Below are positions 48,105 to 60,116 of a stretch of DNA of 64,000 nt, in pieces. Location: contig LS997566.1 in NCBI GenBank assembly GCA_000469685.2, positions 12,733,618-12,797,617 on the forward strand. The letters run 5' to 3'. The notes below the pieces were generated by a model, which was given only the letters and a program-made list of their open reading frames with translations, did not search any database and had not been told where the DNA came from. How positions within the stretch are numbered: position 1 is the first letter of the stretch; every line of letters begins with the position of its first letter. This DNA is from Haemonchus contortus. Taxonomy: Eukaryota; Nematoda; Chromadorea; Rhabditida; Trichostrongylidae. Position numbers and translations under genes: made by a program.

Positions 48105-49681
48105 GATGCGTATGTGTATGTGGAAATCCGAAATCCCTGTTCCTTTATACCTAAAGCGCTCAGATTTTCTGGGAGTATACGCGACGACACTGATGGCGCG
48201 GGGGATGGCAGGTAACAGGATTAGACTCCGGCCGCAGGAAAAGGGGCACACGCAGAACTTGCTACTTTCGACCGACAAATTCGACTTTGAGAGGAATGTA
48301 GGCCGTAGGATAGGAAGACTAATGTAGAAGGCAGAAAAGTATTTACCCATTAGTGCGCGAAACATTGTTAGCTCAGCTTGCAAATTCGGGAATGATGTAT
48401 CTGGCAGGATATTGGCACTGACCGTCGATGGTTCAGAAGAACTTCACCCTCGGGAAGCATTCCGTGCGCGGAAGTTTTTTTCTCAGGCTTGGTCTTTCAG
48501 ATTTGGAGGGGTACAGGCGACAGGAAGAGAACTGTTAGAAATGAATCAAATTACTTAAACACACATCACTTGAGCATGATTCCGCTCATGACGGGCTGGA
48601 TTGTCCCGAAGTGTGTCGGTTTGGGTGTGAGAAACGTACCTTAAGAAAAGCAATTCGCGTAATCAAAGAATTTCGCTTTTATTTGAAATTGTCAGGCGAT
48701 GAACACTGCAAAAGTTTAGCCTTCGAATGCACTACTATGAGAATTTGATGTGTATTGTAGTGTGGTAATGGAGCAAAGGTTAAAAGTGTTTTATCGTCAA
48801 GCAGGAAATATAGAAATACCCTATACTTGAAAAAAAAGGTCGCAAAGGAGTTCGAGTTCTACGAGGAAATATCTCAGAAAGCACTCGTCTGTTTCTTGAG
48901 CTAGAGCTTAACTTCGAGCAGCTCTGCTTTCATGCAGGGATTCGGGCTCTCTCCTGAGCAAATTCAGTGAAAGAAGCATAGCTCCACATTTGCGTTATTG
49001 TGAAAGGTCTTCTATTATATATGGTGCTTGAATTTAAACAATGAAAGCATCTAGAAAGATCTTTGCTCTTCGGCGAAGCTAATGATCACTTGGACGGAAC
49101 ACGCGCTCATGGGAATTATGTATGGAATCTGGAATAACGAAAGAGTAACCTGCAGTATGCGAATAAATATCAGCTACACAGATGGATAAGAGGGAAAGGA
49201 GACAAGTGATTCAAAATTAAAAGATAGATCGCTCTGAAAGGATTCCTCCTGGAACAAAGTCATCGTTGTCGTTTATTGAAGGACCAGTCAAACAAACCAG
49301 CTAATGTGGGTCCAATAAGGCTGCGTTCGGCTAACAATAAGTCAAGAAGCCCGCCCGCAAGTGTTCTGCCATCCTCTTCAATAGAAACCCAAATTTTTAA
49401 TCAAAAAAACACACTACACTGCTTGCAGTATGTTAACACAAGGTGATATTAAGATAATGATAAAAAGTGATAACAAGTGGTAAAAAGCGCTACGTTATGA
49501 CGACATGTAGGTTGATGGATCTTCACCTATAGTTTACATCCGGCCATAACGTGCCCTTATACCTCGCAATAATCTAAATCCGTGCGGTGCTGATGGGTGT
49601 TTCATAGCAGTGGATGGATAACGGCTATTCGGAGAGTTAACCGCACTTACAACTTAAAATGCGATAGAAATGCACACTTTA
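48105..49681. other. No supported gene
   Basis: Mixed AT-rich sequence; the word shared with 17695 lies at 48560-48625. No exon with splice sites was found on either strand. Confidence 0.3.
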
Positions 49682-50200
49682 AAGGCACAGTTCACGATAA
49701 TGTTGAGGTACCCTTTTCAAGTTGGACGGCAAAAGTATTGGCTGATGGTTGTAGATAGTGCTTTGGTGGCAGAAAAGCGAGAAGATCCGTCCACTACGTG
49801 GGAAGGAAGGCTTCCGTAGTGTAGTGAAATTAGAAGACATACGAGATTACAATGAGATAATGACATGGAAAGGTTTTCGAGACGACGTTTCAGTTGTTGC
49901 ATTTAGACTACAAAAGCAGCTGACTACAACAAGCCAAAACAGTCCAGAATTGTCTTTCACTGTCGCTATTGGTCACGACAAACTGATTGAACTTCCTACG
50001 TAGGTTCCCTTGTGGATGGTGCAGCCTCTACAATGCCGTTGAAACTCGTCCCCTCATCAGCCGACACAGTCTCTGACCCCTTCTTACGCCTATCTAGACC
50101 ATTATCCGACCTGACAGCGCTACACATAATGTACGAGGTGGCACCAGATTTATTCCAAGGTGATACCTCAAACGCCACTTTTGTCATGAACTGTGCCTCC
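49682..50200. mobile_element. MITE copy B
   Basis: Ends AAGGCACAGTTCACGATAAT and, inverted, GGAGGCACAGTTCATGACAA. Same length and internal order as 42001-42516, for example CACTGTCGCTATTGGTCACG against CGCTGTCGCTATGGGTCATG. Confidence 0.6.
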
Positions 50201-50550
50201 GAATACAAAAATTAGGAGTAATTTGTAAAGGCTGGGATGAGAAAAGATAGCGAGTTGTGGGAGTACTGACTCAGCATGCTACTGATATCGAAATTTCTAT
50301 GGTCGATGGTCGCAAATCCATTACACAGTTTCTTTGATGCAAATTCCTTTTAACTGTGACGTGACGGTGCATGATTGGACACTGACGTAACGGAATGAAC
50401 TAGCTTTCCATTACAACAATGCCGATCGGACCTGCATCTGCCCCTTTCCAATCATCCCTTAAAATCTTTCCGCACTTTTGAACGAGATGACCTGGAAGTC
50501 ATTAGCTTAGAAATTTTTGACATTCACTATTTCCATATTTGAGTTGACTT

Positions 50551-50556
50551 TTTATT
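50551..50556 (-). terminator. PolyA signal, minus-strand gene
   Basis: AATAAA on the minus strand, 130 bases past the stop codon at 50686. Confidence 0.45.
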
Positions 50557-50685
50557 GAATACAATCTCAAAGTATACACATGCAATTGAAGTTCAAAAAA
50601 ATTTACTCAAACAGCAAAAATCAAATCTCCAATTAAGACATTATGTTACGTCAATTTATCAATTACTGTTGAATACATTCTCCAT

Positions 50686-50757
50686 TTAGTTCTCTTTCTT
50701 GGCGATCATTTCCAAAAGAGCCGCACGGCTTGGTCGGATTTGCGACGTACCATTTTT
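50686..50757 (-). CDS. Terminal exon of unknown minus-strand gene D
   Basis: Three linked 3' exons on the minus strand: 50935-50905 (KKLRLEANSR), 50858-50823 (AARNVQSSSGEQ) and this one (23 residues ending PSRAALLEMIAKKEN, then TAA). Phases are 2-in/0-out, 0/0 and 0-in. Acceptors are GGATCAG, CATATTTCAG and CGTTTTGCAG, with introns of only 46 and 65 bases. The charged heptad-like first part suggests a coiled-coil tail. The RAALLEMI end faintly resembles a WH2 helix, but that is speculation. Upstream exons were not found. Confidence 0.5.
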   Translation of the reverse strand, partial: KNGTSQIRPSRAALLEMIAKKEN

Positions 50758-50822
50758 CTGCAAAACGTTCATATCGAAGCAGTGCTTGAATTTGATTATT
50801 TATCAGGAGTTGCCAGTGTTAC

Positions 50823-50858
50823 CTGTTCGCCAGAAGAGCTCTGAACATTCCTAGCTGC
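50823..50858 (-). CDS. Penultimate exon of minus-strand gene D
   Basis: Twelve codons, phase 0 on both sides, between CATATTTCAG and a GTAACA donor. Polar Ser/Gln/Glu-rich residues linking the two flanking helical pieces. Confidence 0.5.
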
Positions 50859-50904
50859 CTGAAATATGAAAAACATTTGCTTCCCGATTAATATGAATTG
50901 TCAC

Positions 50905-50935
50905 CCTCGAATTCGCTTCAAGACGCAACTTTTTT
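50905..50935 (-). CDS. Antepenultimate exon of minus-strand gene D
   Basis: 31 bases, phase 2 in and 0 out, acceptor ATTGGATCAG, donor GTGACA. Encodes KKLRLEANSR. Very short, so it rests on phase continuity with the next exon. Confidence 0.35.
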
Positions 50936-52168
50936 CTGATCCAATAGTTACATCATATGCATTTATGATCATTTTTAACAGGATTTTTACATCATTTACA
51001 TCATCTACCTACGTCTTATAATGACGCAGGCAGTGTACTTGTCAGGAACTCCAATAGATTCGTGCTCTGGACAGCTTCCCGGCCACAGCATCAATCAGAG
51101 CACCCGACTTGGTTCAGTGCAGATCGAAGCAAGCTTAGGTGCTCCGAATAACGTGAACCGGTACGTTATATTATCACATATTAGATTACTGGCTAAATAC
51201 GAAATTTTGATGCCGATGATAATGCTAGGAAGAAAGATGTGCGTGTCGTATGAGTTAATAATCCCAAAAGGTTTTTCATCGTATGAAACACTGAAGGCTT
51301 TTACTTGATATTGCAACCTATAACATGACTACTTGAAAAAATCATATTGTTCTCCAAAGAACCCAGCATATCTCAAAGCGGTATGGACCGTCAGAACGAC
51401 GGACCGTCAGAACGAGATCGAAGGGTAAACACTGAGTGCCCTAGGCAGCTTATTCCAACAGCTTTAGTTACACCTATTAACAAAAGAAACTCGATTGTTT
51501 CGAAGTCTTGTGGAGGAAGCGGTGCCTCTTTATTTACCGGACATTTTGAACTTTGACATATGTATGACAATCCAAAAAGGGTCTTGTGGGTTGTTGAACC
51601 TCGATAAATTTTCAATAACAGCCCCGAACTGATGAAGTGTGATGTTCCACTTGAGATTTAAAGCCCAGACCTTTGCCTTCATATTCCGTAAGATTCTCAA
51701 GAGAATTGAAGATATCTGTGCGGTTCTCAGTCGAATCCAAATCAGAAGCAAAACGGCGTCAGCTGACGATACGACCTTCCAAGGACTTCATGTTTCCCGA
51801 AGTTCGACAACACTTGTCTTTTTTTTTTTTTTGAAAGCTTCCTAATACTCAATCCCCAAACTATTGGAGACTGTGTCACAATGAGATGCAGTTCATATTC
51901 GCTGTTCAGAAAGAGTGATGTAGGAAGTCCAAGTTGGGAATGGTCGACGGGTTGAATTTTGATAGGTGTCTACTTGAACAACGTTCACACATTCTCGCAT
52001 GCTCCAGAACTGTTTTAAAACCCTACCTCAGTGAACGTCATTGACGGATTCTTTCGCTGGAGAGTTTCGATATTGTAGCTGAAGAAGGATTTTTCTGAGA
52101 GCTGTTCCAACTTTGAAATATTTGAAGATCAAAGAAAGAACCAATTGTAATATATTTTAAAAAACTTG
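50936..52168. other. No supported gene
   Basis: The plus-strand frame from 51021 (start MTQAVYLSGT, up to a GTACGT donor-like site near 51161) is somewhat more GC-rich and protein-like than its surroundings, but stands alone. A poly-T run lies at 51821-51832. Confidence 0.3.
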
Positions 52169-52305
52169 TCAATAAATGACGGACCGATTTAGTTTCGCAT
52201 TTATGGTCGTTTTCCGGACTTCTAGCATCTCTCCCATCATAGCGTCTTCTAGCATCTGAAGGGGAAAACTGCATGAATTGACACTACTGAGTTCCTTTGA
52301 ATCTG
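52169..52305 (-). CDS. Terminal-looking exon of unknown minus-strand gene C
   Basis: Behind a good acceptor (CACCTTTCTGCAG) it enters in phase 1 and runs 45 codons to TGA 52169-52171. It encodes DSKELSSVNSCSFPLQMLED followed by a Met/Glu-rich helical stretch and a basic end. Phase 1 matches the exon at 57881, giving Pro-Pro-Asp at the junction. The two are 5.6 kb apart, so linkage is inference. No family recognised. Confidence 0.4.
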
Positions 52306-54340
52306 CTGCAGAAAGGTGAGGTGATTAACTAGTTTGGCCGAGCAAAAAAAGCAAGAAAGAGGCACCCCAAAGTAGTTCCAGGTCCGAAGAGTAGGTTGAT
52401 CGACAAAAACATCAACCCTCTCCTCCTCAGAAGCTGCCTACTTTATTAGGGGATATTTTAGATCGATATTTTATCACAGAATTCATTCATGAGGCGTATG
52501 TGCCATGCCCACGGAGGTTATCACGCAGCATCATGTCCCTGTTAAGTCTTACTGTTACGCTCCTTTAACTGTCAGAATAGCACTCGGCGAGAAAGCACCG
52601 TAGAACAACACTGACCCTCTACGATGCACGGATGTAGCTTTTATGTATTTTGAGTTGAATCATTCGCTGGAAGCACGTCGCGCATTCAGTATGCCATTGC
52701 CCCCAAACAAGTCCTGAGAGTCCTTGCCTCATTAGTCGGAGCCTGTGAGTATCAGGCCTTCCAACGTCGATGCCATCTTTCTCATTTGAATCCGCTGCAA
52801 TGTTTGCTGCAGTGAAGTGAGGGTCGGATGTAAATTGATGTATGAATCGCTAATCTTATTCTCAGTAACAGGCACATCAAGGTGTACCCGTTCCACAAGT
52901 GGAGATGACCTGTTCAATTCAGCTCGCCTTAACAAACCTCATAGCCTACTTCGAGCGAGTTTTAGGCGATTGTCTCTTTACAGCATTCGGTGGACAGTGT
53001 TGGCATGGCAAAAGATATTTTTGAGCAACTTCTGCATTCCAATGAACCATAAACTTTTCACGCGAGATGCTTATTTCATTAAGATGAGAAAGCGTCATTC
53101 GAAACCTCGCGAAATTTAGCGCGAAGTAACTGCTGAGTACGATAAGCAGTTAATCTGAACAGCCGTAAGGAATTGCTTTCACTTCTTGTCATGAACTACT
53201 CGAAAGGTAAGCCCACTTAGAACAAGGTTAGTAGCGGCCGAGCAAAGCCCAATACGCGACTTGACATTTGCCACAAGTGTAGCCTAAAAGCCCTATCTCT
53301 TCTATCGATCTTCTATATGCTTGTTATCCTGGAATCGGTCATCAAATTGAAGTTTTGCGAACGATCGGGTTAGGGACACATCCAATTTAATAAGAGGATC
53401 ACGGTAGCAAGGCAACAAGTACGGAATCATTCGTAACGTTAAGAGGGTTTGCCGCAAAGAAGAAAAAAGTGCTAACGCAAACCTTCAGACGTAGTTTTCC
53501 GATACAGAAAAATACTGAGATAATAAAATTCATAACAACGAATGTAATCAAAGCCACACACAAATAGTCGAGTACTGTGTCCGCATGAAGATTGCGTGGC
53601 GCTGGAAATCAGACCGCCTATGGGAAATTCGTTAAGTCTATGCAAGTTTCACATATATGTAATGCTGAGAAAAGTTCTGAAATACGAGCCAGTGTTTGTT
53701 TTTGAACTTTCACTGCATAGACAATTTTCTCATGAAGTTCGTGAAGCTAAATGAAGGACAAAGACAGATCCCGGTATTCAACACAAATGTGACTTTTGAC
53801 GGAAATTACTGAAAGGAATTAGACCTCACACTTAGCAGCAGAAATTCTGCCTTTTAAAGCGGGGAGACGGGCAGTAGGAACAGTTTTGTGTAATCGGTTT
53901 GCTGCACGCGGCTGTCGCAGACCATTCGTTCACCGTTATTACAGCTCTAGCGTTCTTCATACAGATCAATCAACATGCATTATATTTAAGGCATGATTCT
54001 ACTGTTACTTCTTCTGTTCCTGTATTTCTTACTTGCTGCTGCATTCTTCGCACCCCCTCGACGCGACGACGAGTAGGACGCCGCGGCGCGACGCAGCGAC
54101 GCAACCTTTTCGATCCTACTGCACCACACAATGCACGTGGAATGCATTTCATAGCCTCAACAAGGAAAGTGGTGAGTAGGGCTACCCCAATATTCGTTGA
54201 AATGCTTTTTTCTTCCAGCCACCTTAACGTCTCGCAACGCAACTTCGTATGGTATCACTCCTCCGTGATGATAATGTGCATAACTCGATACAGTAATAAT
54301 ACTAAGTCTCTTGGTGTTGATTGATCTCGTTCTTGCGGTG
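52306..54340. other. No supported gene
   Basis: A minus-strand frame (52732-52935) looks somewhat protein-like but has no acceptor near its start. A 50-base very GC-rich patch with CGACGCGACGACG-type repeats lies at 54055-54105. Confidence 0.3.
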
Positions 54341-54344
54341 TACC

Positions 54345-54540
54345 ATCGAATCCGGCTTCCACTCGGACATATGTTGCGGTGTTTTGAATACCTGTGGTCT
54401 ATACAATGACTCGCGATGACCAGGCACTTCACAAGTCAGTGATTCTAGTCTCCCAAACGAGTCTAGTTTGAATCAACCGATGGACTATTCGACAGTCGAT
54501 CCATGCGTGTGATAGTATGTCACTATATCACCAACCCCAA
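54345..54540 (-). repeat. tRNA-derived SINE, minus strand, diverged
   Basis: Body blocks GGTCTATACAATGACTCGCG, CACAAGTCAGTGATTCTAGT and CCCAAACGAGTCTAG, with a degraded head at the right. Confidence 0.5.
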
Positions 54541-55076
54541 ATCAATTCAGTGTATCCAGAAATGTTTCCATGAACTGAATATCGAATATCCTACCATACA
54601 TAGTGCGCTAAGTGCGTCATTTGACCTCTCGGTGTGTTTGTATGTGTATGTGTTCAAGGGGTATTCGTAGCCTCTCTCTCCTGGATCCATAACGTTCAAA
54701 TCTGATATGGGTAAGTTGCGGATTGAGGACAATGAAGGTGGATAGTACGAATTTATACATCTGATTGTGATTCACAAGTGGTCATAGAAGGTCTGTGTCG
54801 CTCAGACTGTCCCCTTCATTGTAACAGCAGTACTTTGGCGGATGATGAGATGTGTCGGGCTCATGAGTGAAGGGCATCAGGGACTGACAAAGAAAGATAA
54901 AATCGGAAAATTGTATGCACACCAAATTCACTTTTCGTACGACAGTGAACATTACTACTTTAGTGCGTGTGGAGTGACTGACTGTCAACCGGCACCTGGC
55001 ACCAGCCGTCTCATTGATCGTCGATATCTCCGAGTGAGCGCCAGTGATGCCTCCATTCGTCCCGTCGCGAGCGGCT

Positions 55077-55266
55077 GCTTTCAGACCTCAACGATTCATC
55101 CGACCGACCGTCCGTCCGTCCGACGCGTGCGTGCTGCCACGGCGGCGCCTGACCGTTTTTGACAACACTAGAACACGTCCCAGCGCTGTCAACACTACTC
55201 TAACGACCGCCGTCGCAGCTCGCACGCGTCGGACGGACGGACGGACGGTCGTCGAAGTCTGAAAGC
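55077..55266. repeat. GC-rich foldback element
   Basis: Imperfect palindrome. The left arm starts GCTTTCAGACCTCAACGA and runs through CCGTCCGTCCGTCCGACGCG. The right arm ends with the inverted form (ACGGACGGACGGTCGTCGAA...TCTGAAAGC). Arms of about 65 bases flank a ~55-base centre. Each arm carries tandem CCGT/ACGG tetranucleotides. Confidence 0.6.
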
Positions 55267-55339
55267 GACCAGCCAGAGTGGTCCAGTAGATCGTCCTCGC
55301 TTGAGAGACGCGAGACACAGCATTTCTTCCGTCCAGAGC

Positions 55340-55780
55340 TTTCATACAGGAGTTTGACCATCGCACCGGCAGCCCTCCTGGTGTTCGTATTACGTCCCGA
55401 TAGATTCAGTCAGTAGTCGCCTTGATCCAATGGTCACCAAAATATCGCATAACGTGCCCGGCACACCTGATCTTCGATTTCTTGATGTGAGCAGTGGCAT
55501 CCCTGGTCTTCGTGTTGGCGAACCTCGGAACGACGAACTTTATTCTGCGTTTGCGTGTATGGGGGAATTCCGTTCACTTACTATTCGAGTCCCCGAGTGT
55601 AGGTTAGAGCGGGAAGAACAGCAGTGCCGAAAATGTGAGTGCGTTTGCGAAAGTTCTTTGATTTTTTCACCACACCCTCGACATTCTTGAGAGCTCCCCA
55701 CGCGGCACGTTCCCTTTCTCTGAGCTTCGTTGCTACGTCCTTCATATTGTGGACTTCTTGAAATAGACGCACGCAGCTGG
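55340..55780 (-). pseudogene. LINE ORF2 3' fragment
   Basis: Minus strand: FGTAVLPALTYTRG (near 55590-55640), then CAGHVMRYFGDHWIKATTD and VIRTPGGLPVRWS (near 55460-55340). The order and motifs match the remnant at 30540-32330, including the TVLPALTY and AGHVMR..D.RW blocks. Confidence 0.55.
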
Positions 55781-57880
55781 AGCATTAGAGGTCGTTTCGT
55801 TTAGCGCAAAGGAAGCATCAGGTTACCATCCGTTCATCACAAACATAGTCTCCATTACTTTCAGTCTTGAGCCGATCTTCTCACAAGCATGATCAACTTC
55901 GGCCATTATTCGTTCCGCATCTCGATGAGAACGCAAGCATCAAACTGTGGCGATTTGAAGTTTGTCATCTACGCACTTGTTAAGCGATATGGTAATCGCT
56001 AACGGAATTCAGCAGGTAGAACAGTTTGAGCCCTGAGAGATTTTCTTATGTAAGCACATCAAATATCCGGAGGAGAAAATGTCAACTCCGGTTGCTATGA
56101 CACAAGTCAGCTTCAAAAGCTTCGCTGCGAGATCCATTCCAATTTTCAACAAATTGCTCTGCCTAAAGGTATTCAAGATTCGGCGGCTGCTTTCAAAAGG
56201 CTCATCCCTAAGAACTAGCTCTTATTCACTTCCTGCCTCTTCTTTTTCATTATACGTTGCACCTCTCAAGAGTGCCTTAGCTATTATTCACTCTATCAAT
56301 TTGTTTTGTTTTTGCTTAATTTGTTTGTTCGTGATTTGTTCCTTTCTGCTCAGTTTTGTTAGCAGCACTACTTTCGATTCCTTTTTTTATCTATTACTTG
56401 TGCTCATAATGTTTTTTTCTTGCATCATACTCAAGCTCATAGCTCAACTACGAGCTTACTGTTCATATTTAATATAAACATTCTTTGTCACTCCTAGTCA
56501 CGATTCCAATAATTAAATAAATATTGACGAGATGAAGTTTCTTGCCATGATTTTGCGGCCAAGTGCTGAGGTGCAACGTACTGTAACATGTTGTAATCGG
56601 ATTACCACATTGAGGATCGCAAACATCTAGTACCCAAGTAAAATCCGTTTTCAAAACATAAGGTTGCCGAATGATATGCTGCAGGCAACTTCACGAGATA
56701 CTCAACAGAGCGCCATGATGTCAAGTCACTGCCACGAACTGCGTTGGGCAGAAGAAATCACTTGTCATACGTCGAAGGAAAATAATCTCGCGAAGAGTGT
56801 AGATCACCCCCTAAGGAGAGCCAGTACGAGCGCGTCAATTCTGGAACAAAACCTGCGATTCAGCGAGCCTAAGCCTATTCTGTAGCCCTCTGACTAAATT
56901 TACAATCGATAGCACAGACGGTGACTCCAAAACTCGTCAATGGTGTGACATTTACGCCACTTATGTACTGCCAAAATCTACTGCTGGGACATCGCATCTA
57001 CTTACGTTCTGAGCCTTAATTTATATACTCAGTGAGCCTCGAAAATATTTTTCGACGGTTCACTGTAGGCGTCGTTTAAGCTCCTAGTGAGCAATCGGAC
57101 CATTCAGCAGTTCCTTAACTCGACTGTTACTGCTTCATTCCTGAGCTTTTGTCGCTCTTTCGCTTTTTTTATCTTGTTTCTTCTGAAAGAATTGATCAAC
57201 TCCCTCCCAGAATGTCGCTGAATATCGTGATCGAGAAGAATTTGATATTCGACTGATTAGTGTAAATATTCATATGGAGAGACCACTTGAACATGAAACT
57301 CAACTAGTTCAATAAAGATCACAAAGTATTCATTCTGATGTGTAAAGTCTTCAAAGTGATTCAAAAAAAGTCCAGCTTGGTTTTAAAACTGGCTTGTTAT
57401 CAATGGCACTGGTATTTTTTCATCTGTAGGCGTGAACGCGTTTCACATCATCGGTTCACTGTGCAAGCACTTCAAAACTTCCATATGGCTCAACCTTTCA
57501 GGATGGAGTTTTCGAGCCCATGCGACAAGGAGTCCTCTGATGAAAGCCATCGCGAGTCGAGTCGACCCCTCTATTCCTTTTCATCTAGTTCCCATCAACT
57601 TTTACTTTACAGTTCAAGAGCGAAGCCCTCCGTCCTCATAGCTTATTTGTAACCTGTTACTGTAAAGGTCGTCTGTATAAGCGCTCTATGCCATTGCCTG
57701 TATGTACGTTTATTGTTCAACGATGATCTTGAGATCTCGGTGGGTCACACGTGTCTCCTTCCTATACTGATGCTTCAAAGCTTAATCTCCAATCCGACGA
57801 TCCGTGTAACATGATATCAGCCGTTTCTCTGGGCGTGCTCGCCTAATTGTCAAGGAACAAGTAGAAAAAAGTATGCTCAC
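55781..57880. other. No supported gene
   Basis: The 132-codon hydrophobic frame 56079-56477 (+) lies in T-rich sequence and is probably compositional. The plus frame 56664-56885 has an acceptor-like GATATGCTGCAG at 56688 and a polar product, and is the best unproven exon here. Confidence 0.3.
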
Positions 57881-58007
57881 GTGGTTTCTGAGGCTCGTAT
57901 GCTGCAGGCACAGGATCGACTACTATTAGGCGATCGCCAGTTAGAAATCGAAGGTTCTCTAGATCTTCATACGTCACTTCCAGTACATCGCCCTCGAGGT
58001 GCATTAC
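57881..58007 (-). CDS. Internal exon of unknown minus-strand gene C
   Basis: Acceptor GCTGTTCAG and donor GTGAGC; the only open frame enters in phase 0 and leaves in phase 1. The 42 residues are acidic and alternate hydrophobic strands with charged turns (VLEVTYEDLENLRFL, GDRLIVVDPVP), then AAYEPQKP. It reads as a folded domain fragment, but I cannot name it. Good splice sites and a balanced composition make it one of the better minus-strand exons. Confidence 0.5.
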
Positions 58008-58879
58008 CTGAACAGCAGTCCTCAGTTAATTAAGTCTTTTACTTCTTCATGGTCAGTTAACTGGGACTACACCCATATACTGACGAGTGAAAAATCTAGG
58101 AATATCTCTCGAGACACTTTTTTTATTTCAAGAATAAAAGAAGGTGGGCTCAAGAGAAAATACATACCACTTTATTAACACAATCTCCCATACAGTTTAT
58201 GAAGCTCAGCTGTGGTAACCAAATAGACCTCAGCTTTGAATTGTTACGAAACTTTACACATGGTGTGGCTGAAAACTATGGTTCTGTAATACAGATCACA
58301 TTTCCTATGAATTGACTTGTGAAAAGATTTATAGCTCAGTTATTATGCCTCTCCTCCTCAAACCATTCAGTATAAAACTGAGTATGACTGAAAGCTTGCC
58401 TGCTGTAAAATTACAGAATTTAAATGACATGACGCCGAAGGGGCGACGTCGTTACATTCAATGATGTCGACAAAGACAACGGTTGTGAAAAGCGGTTAAC
58501 AAAAGCCACGTAGAGCAAGGTCAGCAAGAATTGCTCCGTTACGTTCTTTGAATCTTTGGCCTTTTGTGAGGTTGCTGTGGTGAAGGCGAGTCTGGACTGA
58601 ACGGCCGCGAAGAGCCGAGCTCGCAGCATCGGCACGAATCGCGTTTGCAGGTAACTTTGTAGTCCATTTGTTATGGGGAAGTACAGCTCCAGTAAATTAG
58701 AGGAGGAGAAAAATCTAGTCCTCAATGGTTGACTGTTATTGAATCAAGATTATATTTTGCGAGTTTCCTACTTTGAAAAATTTAAGAAATCTCTGCTGAA
58801 AAAGATCACCCTCTCTTTGAACAATTTGTGAGTGATGAAGCCGTGCGATTTGGAGTTGAAAAAGGATGCCTCAGGTTGG

Positions 58880-58986
58880 TCAGGTTTTTTGCCGCAGCGA
58901 AGAAGGCAGTTTGGTGTAGCTGATCTTCTCATGGTAGAGAGCGATCTCTCCGGCAATATGTAAGACACGCTGCATATCACGGTCTC
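58880..58986 (-). CDS. Terminal exon of unknown minus-strand gene B
   Basis: Phase 1 in behind CAAAACTGCAG; 34 residues to TGA 58880-58882. GDRDMQRVLHIAGEIALYHE and a Ser/Thr/Pro end. It joins in phase to the exon at 59349. No usable donor exists before the stop, so it would be terminal. The acceptor is not pyrimidine-rich. Confidence 0.4.
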
Positions 58987-59348
58987 CTGCAGTTTTGGTG
59001 TCGTAACTTGAGATTTGGAACTCTTATCAAAAGGCTCTTATAATATAAGCGATAAAATGGATCGAGGGCTAAAACTGGTGTCAAGTGGATCTGTACTACA
59101 AATGCTGTAGTACTGTTTGCGATTTCTCCTCTCCTAACACTATACCTTTTAAGAAGTTGAAATTTGTTATTAATGCCCTTTTCGAAGCGTGATTCAGTGA
59201 AGTGTAAGCAGCAGGAGAGAATGAGCGAGGAAAAAAAGCAGGACAAGCAAAGAACAGGGAACAGGAATAGTGAAGTACGTAGAAAAGGTTTGAGTAGCTC
59301 GAAGAGAGGCTGAAGCTAAAAAAAAGGGCTAATCTTCTGTCAGCTCAC

Positions 59349-59451
59349 CTTTACAGTGAATTTGGCGCAAATTCGGCAATATAAAACGTTCTAGTTCAGT
59401 AGTATTCTCAACCAAAATCGACCCACGCAGCAATGTTATATGGTAGTATTG
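59349..59451 (-). CDS. Exon of unknown minus-strand gene B
   Basis: Acceptor TAGTTCTTTCCAG, donor GTGAGC; phase 0 in, phase 1 out, and only one frame is open. It encodes HITLLRGSILVENTTELERF followed by ILPNLRQIHCK. The alternation GSILVEN..ELERFILPNLRQI suits one rung of a receptor-L or leucine-rich solenoid, and NTT is a possible glycosylation site. This is suggestive only. Confidence 0.5.
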
Positions 59452-60115
59452 CTGGAAAGAACTACGTCATCGTCTATCGTTCTATGATGAAGTGTCGGTA
59501 AGCAGGTCAATGATCTGCCCTAGATAGAGGAGGGCCTTGGGCGGGAAACAGACCACATGAAAGGGGGCCAGGAGATGGAGTTCTGCTCTGCAGTATTCGG
59601 TGTTACAGTCCCCCCACCCACGTCCCTCCTTCGCCGTCTTCCCCTTTCCTCACAAGGATTCGTTTATTTCTTTGTTTCCCAGATTGTACGTTGTTCTCGT
59701 TTGTTACCGAATTGTTTGTTATCGAATTCGTTGTTATTCCGCTACAAACGAATTAGTGAGGTTCGGTGTACCTTTGTCTACACGTTTTGCGTATCGATAT
59801 CTCGCTACCGAACCAGACGTTCGGTACAGAAGATGGATGTAGAAGAAAAACAATGCATCATGTATTTATTGTTTGCCTGATTCACGAACCAGATATGATG
59901 AAAGGTTTAACTTCAGACGTGAGCGAGAAAGTATTAGCAGAACGGAGGGGATTCAATAATATTGGGAAGTAGAAAGGCAGGTTACAAATACTAAGTTGGA
60001 TATCAAACTCTTCAACTTCGCTGTGCTTTTTGCTTTAATGTGTCTTGGCGTGAGCGCGATAATGAAACTAGGAAGTCATCAAACGTCTCGGTCAAATTGT
60101 ACTTGCAGTTCAAGT
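59452..60115. other. No supported gene
   Basis: Contains the plus frame 59557-59880 in T-rich sequence with imperfect GTTACCGAATT-like repeats (59700-59760). No splice evidence. Confidence 0.3.
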
Positions 60116-60116
60116 A

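Noticed and set aside
53899..54324. 141-codon plus-strand frame
   Set aside because: Crosses a GC-repeat patch and has no recognisable segment or splice support.
56079..56477. 132-codon hydrophobic plus-strand frame that looks like a multi-span protein
   Set aside because: The DNA is strongly T-rich, so Phe, Leu, Ser and Ile codons arise by composition; no splice or polyA evidence.
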